A DNA stretch of 64,000 nt. Source: Bordetella avium (GTDB taxonomy: Bacteria > Pseudomonadota > Gammaproteobacteria > Burkholderiales > Burkholderiaceae_B). How positions within the stretch are numbered: position 1 is the stretch's first letter; each line of letters starts with the position of its first letter. The stretch lies in assembly GCF_034424645.1 (NCBI RefSeq), contig NZ_CP139969.1:1116001-1180000 (forward strand). Direction: 5' to 3'. Shown here one piece after another: positions 56,940 through 64,000 of the stretch. Position numbers and translations under genes: made by a program. The notes under the pieces were generated by a model. The model did no database searches, was not told where the DNA came from, and worked only from the letters and a program-made list of their open reading frames with translations.

Positions 56940-57776
56940 ATGTTGCTCCTCTGGATCATTCTGGCGACGATCGCTGGCGGCCTGATTTCGGTGTGCATTG
57001 CTCATTGGCTGGCTTACCGGGTTTTTGTGCAGTATTTGCACCATATGGTGAGCCTTTCGGTGGGGGTGCTGTTATCGGTCGCGCTTTTGCATCTGCTGCC
57101 GGAGGCGTTCGAGTCCAGCGATGCGGACCCGCATCAGCTGTTCGGGCTGATGCTGGCGGGTCTGATCGGTTTCTTCGTGCTGGAGAAAATCTCTCTGCTG
57201 CGGCATAACCACCATCACGAGCATGATGGGCATCACCACCATAAGGGGCACGACCGCCATGAGGCCGGTCGGGGCGGTATGCTAATTCTGGTGGGCAGCT
57301 CGCTGCACAATCTTTGCGATGGTGTATTGGTCGCAGCGGCTTTTCTGACCGATCCGCTTCTGGGGGTATTGACGGCCGCTTCCATCATCGTGCACGAGGT
57401 ACCGCATAAGCTGGGTGATTTCGTGGTGCTCATCAATGCGGGCCTGGAACGTAAGCGCGCCTTCGGGCTCATTCTGTTTACCAGCCTATGCACGGCTATT
57501 GGCGGCGGTGTAGGATATTTCCTGTTGCAGGAAGCGCAGGCGCTGGTTCCTTATGTTCTGGTGATTGCGGCCAGCAGCTTTCTCTATATCTCGGTTGCCG
57601 ACCTTATGCCGCAGATGCACGAGCGCGTGACCCTTTCCGATGCTGTTCCGCAGCTTTTGCTGGTGGGTGTGGGCGTGGCCATCATTTACGGCGTGACGTC
57701 ATTCATGCACCATGAAGCCCACTCGGGTCATGTGCCTGCGGGAACGGCCGTCGAAGCGGGCCGTCATCGTCATTGA
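56940..57776 (+). CDS. ZIP-family metal transporter
   Basis: Inner-membrane protein of 278 residues, probably zinc-transporting. Eight hydrophobic segments; the metal-site helices contain SLHNLCDGVLVAAAF and IVHEVPHKLGDFVVL, the ZIP binuclear site. A His-rich cytoplasmic loop (HNHHHEHDG, then HHHHKGHDRH) lies between helices 3 and 4, and the C-terminus is also His-rich. No ribosome site is obvious before ATG 56940, and the predicted leader is only about 20 bases. Confidence 0.92.
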   Translation: MLLLWIILATIAGGLISVCIAHWLAYRVFVQYLHHMVSLSVGVLLSVALLHLLPEAFESSDADPHQLFGLMLAGLIGFFVLEKISLLRHNHHHEHDGHHHHKGHDRHEAGRGGMLILVGSSLHNLCDGVLVAAAFLTDPLLGVLTAASIIVHEVPHKLGDFVVLINAGLERKRAFGLILFTSLCTAIGGGVGYFLLQEAQALVPYVLVIAASSFLYISVADLMPQMHERVTLSDAVPQLLLVGVGVAIIYGVTSFMHHEAHSGHVPAGTAVEAGRHRH

Positions 57777-57809
57777 CTCTTAAGTGCGGCCGTCCTTCGG
57801 AGTTCATCC

Positions 57810-58601
57810 ATGAATTACGCTGCCGCCGCCGGTACGCCGGCTTCCACCACGGTGCACACTAGTGCCGAGGGCCTGATCCACGGGGATTTCCAATTGCCCG
57901 TGCCGGGAGGTACTCAGGAGGCCTATTACGCTGCGCCTGAGGGGCTGAAAGGCGCGCCGCTGGTGCTGGTCGTGCAAGAGATCTTTGGCGTGCATGAACA
58001 CATCAAAGACATTTGCCGCCGTTTGGCCCACGCCGGTTATTTCGCGGTCGCCAGCAATCTGTATCAACGCCAGGGCGATGCTTCACGCTACACCGATATC
58101 GGCAAGCTGATTGCCGATATCGTCGCTAAGGTGCCGGATGAACAGGTTTATGGCGATTTGGACGCCGCCGTCGCCTGGGCCGGTGCGCAGGGCGCCGATG
58201 CGTCGCGTCTGGGCATCACCGGTTTTTGCTGGGGCGGCCGCGCGACCTGGATGTATGCCGCGCATAACCCCAAGGTCAGGGCTGGCGTGGCCTGGTACGG
58301 TAAATTGGCCAGCGGCCACGGGCCCTTGATCAAATCCCTGCCGCTGGACATTGCAGCTGAACTGCATGGCCCCGTGCTTGGGCTGTACGGCGCGCAGGAT
58401 CAAAGCATTCCGCTCGAGGATGTGCGCGCCATGGAGGCCAAGCTGGCCGCCGGCAGCGACGCTGCCAGGGCCTCGCGCTTCGTGGTGTATCCCGATTCAG
58501 GTCATGCCTTCCTGGCCGACTATCGCCCCAGTTACAACGCCGTCGACGCCAAAGATGGTTGGGAGCGGATGCTGGGCTGGTTTGGCCGTTATCTGGCCTG
58601 A
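57810..58601 (+). CDS. Dienelactone hydrolase family protein
   Basis: Alpha/beta hydrolase of 263 residues. The nucleophile is Cys in GITGFCWGGRATW, as in dienelactone hydrolases; the acid is likely Asp in YGAQDQSIP, and the histidine is in DSGHAFL. VLVVQEIFGVHEHIKDICRR near residue 55 is the family's second signature. The substrate is not clear; the gene is not in an aromatic-degradation cluster. It follows the ZIP gene by 33 bases. Confidence 0.92.
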   Translation: MNYAAAAGTPASTTVHTSAEGLIHGDFQLPVPGGTQEAYYAAPEGLKGAPLVLVVQEIFGVHEHIKDICRRLAHAGYFAVASNLYQRQGDASRYTDIGKLIADIVAKVPDEQVYGDLDAAVAWAGAQGADASRLGITGFCWGGRATWMYAAHNPKVRAGVAWYGKLASGHGPLIKSLPLDIAAELHGPVLGLYGAQDQSIPLEDVRAMEAKLAAGSDAARASRFVVYPDSGHAFLADYRPSYNAVDAKDGWERMLGWFGRYLA

Positions 58602-58607
58602 TAGGGT

Positions 58608-58640
58608 GCTGCGGCCCCGGAATGGCGCCGCAGCGATTTT
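58608..58640 (+). terminator. Terminator between convergent genes
   Basis: GCTGCGGC (58608-58615) and GCCGCAGC (58627-58634) with an 11-base loop, then GATTTT. It follows the hydrolase stop by six bases. Confidence 0.65.
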
Positions 58641-60304
58641 CAGTCGCCGTTGGTGTCGCGCAAGCGGCTGGGCAATAGCTCGCCGTGCCGGGCCAGCAAG
58701 GGGTAGGCGGCCGCGCCTACCAGATGCGAATTGATGCTTTTCATGTCGCGCAGGATATCCAGATAGAGCGAGCCGGCTTCCGCCGCATCGACCTCACCCC
58801 TCTTGATTTTGCCCAGGTGTTCCTCTGCTGCCTCGGATTCCAGGGCGCGGAAGCGCGATTTCTCTCCCGCCAGGGCCCTCGCCTGACGCAGGTCGTCGTT
58901 GACGAACAGGGCAGCGGCCTGGCGCTGATTTGCAATCAGCCAGCTCAGCATCGTGTCGACGTGCGCGAGCTGTTCCGGAGACAGGAGCAGCCCCTGCTTG
59001 CGCAGACGCGAGATATGACCGAGTAGGCCCTGGAAAGCGATGTCGCCCGCATGGCCGATATTGCTCGTGAAGGCCAGAATGCTATCGAGCTGCTGACGGT
59101 CTGCCTGGGTAAAGTTTTCCTGGTCCAAGGTGGCCACATAGGTGGTGATGGCGTTTTCGAGCTTGTCCAGGGCCGTGTCGAGCTGACGCGCTTGAATCAG
59201 ACGGTGGCGGTTATCGCGCTTGAAGCCGGCGCGGGCATAGAGCAGCAGTGTTTGCAGCATGTCGGTCATGCGCAAGGCTTCGCGCCGGGCATTGCCCAGC
59301 GCGACGGCGGGGACATCGTGCGCCCATTCGTCAAGATACTGGGGGCGGGCCGGATCGTTAGGGTCGCTGCGTTTGGGCAGCCAGCGCGTCAGCAGGGCGC
59401 CGTAGGGTGTGAGCAGCGGCAGGAAGATCAAAGCCACCACGATATTGAAAATGGTGTGGAAATTGGCCACCGCGCGGCTGGCATCGCTATCCAAATGGGC
59501 GAACAGCGGCACGACGAAGGGTAAAACCACCAAGCCGATCACGACGCCCACCACACGGGTCAGCAGATTGCCCACGGGCAGCCGGCGCGCGGCGGGGTCA
59601 TCGCCGGTGACACCTTCCAGCATGGGGTTGATCGCGGTGCCCAGATTGGCGCCCAGCACCAGGGCCATGGCGACATCCAGCGATACAACCTCGTGGCTGA
59701 CCAGCGACATGACCAGCACCACGACCGCTACGCTGGAGTGCGCCGCCCAGGTGATGATGGCCGCGATCAATACGGCCAGCACCGGTTGCGAGGCCAGCGA
59801 TTGCAGGATGATGGACATCAGCGGCGCATGTTCGATGGGTTCGAACAGGGCTACCAGCGCATGCAGGGACAGTAGCAGCAGGCCCAGGCCGATGAACACC
59901 CGCCCGAGATCCCGGGTTCTGCCTGGCGGGTAACGGCGGAACATCCAGACACCGATCAGCATGAGAATCGGCGCCAGCGACGTTAGGTCGAAGGACAGCA
60001 GTTGCACGATGAGCGTCGTGCCCACATTGGCGCCCAGCATGGCCGCCAAGGCGGGAACCAGTCCGACCAGGCCGCCCGCAGCGAAGCCAGTAATCATCAG
60101 TCCGGTTGCGGTACTGCTTTGCAGTGCGGCGGTGATGCCCAGGCCCGCCACGAAGGCGCGCGCGCGCGTGCCGAGCGCGCGGCCGAGCACGGCGCTCAAG
60201 GCGGCGCCAAAGGCGCGCTGCACGCCGGTTTGCACCATGTGTACACCCCAGAGCAATAAGGCGACATAGCCGGCAAAATCCAGCATGGGCAGCAAAGCTG
60301 ACAT
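58640..60304 (-). CDS. Na/Pi-cotransporter family protein with PhoU-like domain
   Basis: Protein of 554 residues. The first about 310 residues form two inverted sets of helices with the family's repeated QSSTA-type motif (LQSSTATGLMITGFAAGG, and TWAAHSSVAVVVLVMSL). Residues 340-545 are a soluble, helical PhoU-like domain rich in Leu, Asp and Arg. It is probably a sodium-phosphate importer or a phosphate-homeostasis protein. The start ATG 60304 lies directly before the first helix. Confidence 0.92.
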   Translation of the reverse strand: MSALLPMLDFAGYVALLLWGVHMVQTGVQRAFGAALSAVLGRALGTRARAFVAGLGITAALQSSTATGLMITGFAAGGLVGLVPALAAMLGANVGTTLIVQLLSFDLTSLAPILMLIGVWMFRRYPPGRTRDLGRVFIGLGLLLLSLHALVALFEPIEHAPLMSIILQSLASQPVLAVLIAAIITWAAHSSVAVVVLVMSLVSHEVVSLDVAMALVLGANLGTAINPMLEGVTGDDPAARRLPVGNLLTRVVGVVIGLVVLPFVVPLFAHLDSDASRAVANFHTIFNIVVALIFLPLLTPYGALLTRWLPKRSDPNDPARPQYLDEWAHDVPAVALGNARREALRMTDMLQTLLLYARAGFKRDNRHRLIQARQLDTALDKLENAITTYVATLDQENFTQADRQQLDSILAFTSNIGHAGDIAFQGLLGHISRLRKQGLLLSPEQLAHVDTMLSWLIANQRQAAALFVNDDLRQARALAGEKSRFRALESEAAEEHLGKIKRGEVDAAEAGSLYLDILRDMKSINSHLVGAAAYPLLARHGELLPSRLRDTNGD

Positions 60305-60475
60305 GATCCTCCTCGGGCACAGCGGCCTCGTACAACGACGACAACGGGCAAGTTTGAAATAATCTCACGTCCTAGCCTTAGCGGGTGAATCGCAGGAGCG
60401 CATCCTCCCAAAGCGGCCATTCTTGCGCGTATCATGCGCCCATTATGGCCCGGGCCCGTCCCGTAGGAGATTCAG

Positions 60476-61867
60476 ATGGCAGTTTCCGTGTTTGATCTGT
60501 TCAAAATCGGCATCGGTCCGTCGAGTTCGCATACGGTGGGGCCCATGCGCGCGGCGCTGCTCTATGTGCAAGGGTTGGAGCGCGACGGGCTGCTGCTCAA
60601 GGTGGCTGCGGTGCGTTGTGAGCTATATGGCTCGCTGGGCGCGACGGGCAAGGGCCACGGTACTGACAAGGGGGTCATGCTGGGCTTGATGGGCGAGGCG
60701 CCCGACACCGTCGATCCCTCTGCGGTAGGCAGCTTGCTGCAGGCGGTGCGAGCCAATCGCAGTCTGTCTTTGCTGGGCCGTCATCCGGTGCCATTCATTG
60801 AAAAAGAGCATCTGATTTTTTATCGCCGTGAAGCGCTGGCGGAACATCCCAATGGCATGAAGTTCCATGCTTTCGACGCGGCGGGAGCGCTCCTGCGCGA
60901 GTCGCGCTATTTATCCGTGGGCGGCGGTTTCGTCGTGACCTCCGGCGCGGCCAACTCACAGGTGATTGCGGCGCACGATCAAATGCCTTTTCCTTTCCGC
61001 ACTGGGCGCGAGTTGCTGCGCATGTGCCAGGAGAGCGGCCTGTCGGTGGCCGGTCTGATGATGCGCAATGAACTGACCTGGAATGATCAGGCCACGGTCG
61101 ATGCCGGGCTGGATCGTATCTGGCAGGTTATGCAGGACTGCGTCAAGCGGGGCTGCGGCATCGCCTATCCCGAGGCCGATGGCGATCTGCCCGGCCCATT
61201 GCGCGTGCGTCGGCGTGCCCCTGATTTGTACCGTAGCCTGACGCAACACGCCGAACGCGCGCTATCCGATCCCTTGTCCGTGATGGATTGGGTCAATCTG
61301 TATGCGATGGCCGTCAACGAAGAAAACGCAGCAGGCGGGCGCGTCGTCACCGCCCCGACCAATGGCGCGGCCGGCATCATTCCGGCGGTCATGCATTACT
61401 ACGACCGTTTCGTGCCGCAGGCCAATCGGCAGGGCATCCGTGATTTCTTGCTTACGGCCGCAGCCATCGGTTTGCTTTACAAGTACAACGCTTCGATTTC
61501 GGGAGCCGAGGTCGGATGCCAAGGGGAAGTGGGCGTGGCCTGTTCGATGGCGGCAGGCGCACTGGCCGCCGTGCTGGGTGGTTCGGTGGCCCAGGTCGAA
61601 AACGCCGCCGAAATCGGCATGGAGCACAATCTTGGACTGACCTGCGATCCGGTCGGCGGCCTCGTGCAGATTCCTTGCATCGAGCGCAATGCGATGGCGT
61701 CGGTGAAGGCCGTCAATGCGGCGCGCATGGCCTTGCGTGGCGATGGCCATCATTATGTGTCGCTGGATTCGGTCATCAAGACGATGCGCGAAACCGGTGC
61801 TGACATGAAAACCAAGTACAAGGAAACGGCGCGCGGCGGTCTGGCCGTCAATATCGTGGAGTGCTGA
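60476..61867 (+). CDS. sdaA: L-serine ammonia-lyase
   Basis: Iron-sulfur L-serine dehydratase of 463 residues (single-chain form) that makes pyruvate and ammonia. [20 protein letters not shown] is the family start. The cluster cysteines are in [19 protein letters not shown] and [22 protein letters not shown] is the substrate loop. It stands alone, convergent with queH. Confidence 0.96.
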   Translation: MAVSVFDLFKIGIGPSSSHTVGPMRAALLYVQGLERDGLLLKVAAVRCELYGSLGATGKGHGTDKGVMLGLMGEAPDTVDPSAVGSLLQAVRANRSLSLLGRHPVPFIEKEHLIFYRREALAEHPNGMKFHAFDAAGALLRESRYLSVGGGFVVTSGAANSQVIAAHDQMPFPFRTGRELLRMCQESGLSVAGLMMRNELTWNDQATVDAGLDRIWQVMQDCVKRGCGIAYPEADGDLPGPLRVRRRAPDLYRSLTQHAERALSDPLSVMDWVNLYAMAVNEENAAGGRVVTAPTNGAAGIIPAVMHYYDRFVPQANRQGIRDFLLTAAAIGLLYKYNASISGAEVGCQGEVGVACSMAAGALAAVLGGSVAQVENAAEIGMEHNLGLTCDPVGGLVQIPCIERNAMASVKAVNAARMALRGDGHHYVSLDSVIKTMRETGADMKTKYKETARGGLAVNIVEC

Positions 61868-61885
61868 GGCGGGCGCCGCCGTTTC
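61868..61885 (+). terminator. Possible short terminator after sdaA
   Basis: GGCGG, GCG, CCGCC (61868-61880), then GTTTC. A short GC stem directly after the sdaA stop with a poor T-run. Weak. Confidence 0.3.
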
Positions 61886-61900
61886 TAGGGTTTGGAGGCC

Positions 61901-62575
61901 TTAGAGGGATTCCTCGTTGATGAGGTCTTCCTTGCCATAGAACTTCACACCGATGTGGATGCGTTCGCGCCCCTGCTCACGGCGATGGCGATTAGTGTCG
62001 CGCAGCGAATACACGCATCCGCAGTATTCCTGCTGATAGAAGTTCTCGCGCTTGCTGATTTCGATCATGCGCTGAGAACCACCGCCTTTGCGCCAGTTGT
62101 AGGTCCAGTAGAGCAGGCCTTCGTAGCGGCCAGCGGCCCGCTCGCCGCAGCCGTTGATCTGGTTCATATCTTTCCAGCGCGAAATGCCTAGGGAGCTGGT
62201 GATTGTGTCGTAGCCATGCTCGTGGGCGTAGAGCGCAGTGCGTTCAAAACGCATATCGAAGCAGACTGTGCAGCGCTCGCCGCGCTCGGGCGAGTCTTCC
62301 AGGCCTTTGACCCGGTCGAACCAGTTGTCCATGTCGTAGTCGGCATCGATGAATTTGATGCCGTGCTTTTGCGCGAAACGGATGTTCTCCTGTTTGCGGA
62401 TCTCGTACTCTTTGACCGGATGGATATTCGGGTTGTAGAAATAAATGTCGTAGTCGATACCGGAGGCCGTCATGGCTTCCATGACTTCGCCGGAACAGGG
62501 CGCGCAGCAAGAGTGCATCAGCACCTTGCCGTGGCCGGAGGGCAGTTCAAGCTTGGGGCGGACGAGTTCGGACAT
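61901..62575 (-). CDS. queH: Epoxyqueuosine reductase QueH
   Basis: Iron-sulfur enzyme of 224 residues (DUF208) that performs the last step of queuosine synthesis, replacing the QueG enzyme. Cysteine motifs: [11 protein letters not shown] near the start, [11 protein letters not shown] mid-protein and EYCGCVYSL near the end; these can hold the 4Fe-4S cluster and the extra metal. ATG 62575 begins [12 protein letters not shown]; an in-frame codon five residues earlier is less likely. Confidence 0.94.
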   Translation of the reverse strand: MSELVRPKLELPSGHGKVLMHSCCAPCSGEVMEAMTASGIDYDIYFYNPNIHPVKEYEIRKQENIRFAQKHGIKFIDADYDMDNWFDRVKGLEDSPERGERCTVCFDMRFERTALYAHEHGYDTITSSLGISRWKDMNQINGCGERAAGRYEGLLYWTYNWRKGGGSQRMIEISKRENFYQQEYCGCVYSLRDTNRHRREQGRERIHIGVKFYGKEDLINEESL

Positions 62576-62629
62576 GGACAAAACCGGCAATAAGTAGCAG
62601 CGTAAGCGCCTATTTTACGATGTCTGGCG

Positions 62630-64000
62630 TCAGTGGGTTTCCGGCAGGGTATCGTCCCCAAATACCGTGCGCCATAGGGCGCTGACCGCAGCGCGTTCGG
62701 CACTCAGGATATCAGGGATGACTCTGGCGCGATCTATGCCTTTCAAACGCATCTGGTGCTGTACGCGCCGCAAGGTGCGGTAGGCATCGCCCGCGGCCAG
62801 GCCCAGATCGGCAGGGATCAGGCCAGCCTCGCCGGCCAGGCGCAACAAGGCGATATTGCCCAAATTGTTGACCAGCACGCGATGGTCGCCCGCATGGCAA
62901 AGCACCAGATATTGGGTAACGAACTCGACATCCACCATGCCGCCACGATCGTGCTTGAGATCGAACAGTTCGCTGTGGTTGGGGTGTCCGGCACTGATCT
63001 TCTCGCGCATGGCCAGCACCTCGGCGCGCAGCACGGCCGGGTCGCGAGGCATGACCAGGATGTCGCCGCGTATGCGTTCGAATGCCGCCCCCACCTGGGT
63101 ATCTCCCGCCGCGTAGCGGGCGCGAGTGAGCGCCTGATGTTCCCAGGGCCAGGCATGTTTGCGCTGGTATTGCTCGAAAGCTTCCAGTGAGACGGCCAGC
63201 AATCCTGCGTCGCCATCGGGACGCAGGCGCAAGTCGATTTCGTACAGGCGGCCGGACGAGGTCATGGTGGAAAGCCAGGATGTCATGCGGCGCCCGAGTT
63301 TTGCGTAGATTTCGGCGGCATCCTCGCGCTTATCGTCAAAGACATAGACCAGGTCCAGATCCGAAGCGTAGCCGAGCTCTTTGCCGCCCAGTTTGCCGTA
63401 GGCAATGATGGCAAAGCGGGGTTCGGCGCCCGGCAGGCGGTTCACCAGCGGCCAGACGCGGCGGATGATTTCGGCCAGCAGCAAATCCGCCAGGGCGGAT
63501 AATTGGTCTGCCAGCGCTTCGACGGTCAGGCTGCCTTCGAGATCCTGGGCCAGCAATTGAAAGCTCGCCTGCCGTTGCACATCGCGCATGAGGTTCATCT
63601 GCCGCTCGACGTCCGCGCTGCCATCGGGCAGGCGGCAGGCGTCCAGGTCAGCGCTCAACTGACGTGCAATCTGGTTGAAATCCAGCGGCTCAAACAGGGT
63701 GCGCCAGTCGATCAGGCTGTCCAGCAGCAGGGGATGCTGCGTGAGGTATTGCGCGGCCCAGGGGCTGGCGGCCACCATGCGCGCGACGCGCGCCAGCGTA
63801 TCGGGGTATTCCGCTAACAAGGCCAGATAGGCGCTACGCTGCGCGATGGCCTCGATCAGGTCAAACAGCCGCGTGGCGGCCTCCAGGGGGGCATTGGTCT
63901 GTGCCGCCGCCTGCAGGGCGGCGGGCAGCAGGGCTTCCAGGCGCCGGCGGCTGCTTTCAGGCAGGCTGCGTATGCGGTGGCTGAGCAGCAGTGATTCAGT
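62630..64000 (-). CDS. glnE: GlnE, glutamine synthetase adenylyltransferase (C-terminal part)
   Basis: Only the last 456 residues are in the window; the frame stays open to the edge, with no start inside ([23 protein letters not shown] is within the protein, not its N-terminus). GlnE adds AMP to or removes it from glutamine synthetase. The visible nucleotidyltransferase site [23 protein letters not shown] is that of the C-terminal adenylylating half, followed by [11 protein letters not shown] and the helical end. The full family length is about 930 residues. It is followed on the same strand by queH (54-base gap). Confidence 0.95.
   Translation of the reverse strand, partial: TESLLLSHRIRSLPESSRRRLEALLPAALQAAAQTNAPLEAATRLFDLIEAIAQRSAYLALLAEYPDTLARVARMVAASPWAAQYLTQHPLLLDSLIDWRTLFEPLDFNQIARQLSADLDACRLPDGSADVERQMNLMRDVQRQASFQLLAQDLEGSLTVEALADQLSALADLLLAEIIRRVWPLVNRLPGAEPRFAIIAYGKLGGKELGYASDLDLVYVFDDKREDAAEIYAKLGRRMTSWLSTMTSSGRLYEIDLRLRPDGDAGLLAVSLEAFEQYQRKHAWPWEHQALTRARYAAGDTQVGAAFERIRGDILVMPRDPAVLRAEVLAMREKISAGHPNHSELFDLKHDRGGMVDVEFVTQYLVLCHAGDHRVLVNNLGNIALLRLAGEAGLIPADLGLAAGDAYRTLRRVQHQMRLKGIDRARVIPDILSAERAAVSALWRTVFGDDTLPETH

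Noticed and set aside
60305..60475. Glycine-type riboswitch before sdaA
   Set aside because: I looked for the paired aptamer core and did not find it in the 171-base gap.

Overview
The window reads as ordinary core chromosome of a betaproteobacterium of the family Alcaligenaceae, most likely a Bordetella. The RimP, NusA, IF2, FNR/Btr-type and HpnCDE proteins look Bordetella-like to me, and the moderate G+C content fits a B. avium-like species better than the B. pertussis/B. bronchiseptica group. The species call is from memory of the families and is an inference. I see no insertion sequence, prophage, CRISPR array or plasmid function. Both ends are cut genes: an AI-2E-type permease at the left and glnE at the right.

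Layout. 1-8 kb: permease, an MHYT-GGDEF-EAL cyclic-di-GMP protein, an L-aspartate dehydrogenase, a broken LysR regulator beside an intact MFS exporter, then small proteins (YdcH, OsmC-like, a degenerate histidine-kinase-like protein). 8-15.5 kb: an NlpE-like lipoprotein, an M14 peptidase, a LysR/TauE divergent pair, a NUDIX hydrolase overlapping a ferredoxin, and fnr followed by a secreted alpha/beta hydrolase. 15.8-25.2 kb: clpB behind a heat-shock-type promoter, a LysR/D-aminoacylase divergent pair, HdeD and CrcB membrane proteins, and the overlapping squalene genes hpnC-hpnD-hpnE. 25.2-38.9 kb: alr, an SDR, radA, a second TauE protein, a MATE exporter overlapping an ArnT-like glycosyltransferase, rpmE2, the kynurenine genes kynB-kynA, radC, and fkpB-ispH-maiA.

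38.9-41.5 kb holds three tRNA genes (Thr-CGT, Asn-GTT, initiator fMet-CAT), each with its own promoter and terminator, a CobW-type GTPase, and about 780 bases without a supported gene. 41.5-52.9 kb is the information-processing block: scpB, rluB, then rimP-nusA-infB-rbfA-truB-typA, which ends in a strong terminator. A hairpin plus T-run stands directly before rimP and looks like a leader attenuator. 52.9-64 kb: a secreted protein, a LOG-family protein divergent from polA with overlapping start codons, a ZIP transporter with a Zur-like palindrome, a dienelactone hydrolase, a Na/Pi cotransporter, sdaA, queH and the 3' part of glnE.

I did not find a convincing new multi-gene system. The observations most worth following are the rimP leader attenuator, the degenerate kinase-like orphan at 6964-7596, the eroded LysR gene at 4150-4440 next to an intact exporter, the Zur-like operator before the ZIP gene, and the strong hairpin between kynB and kynA, where kynU is absent.
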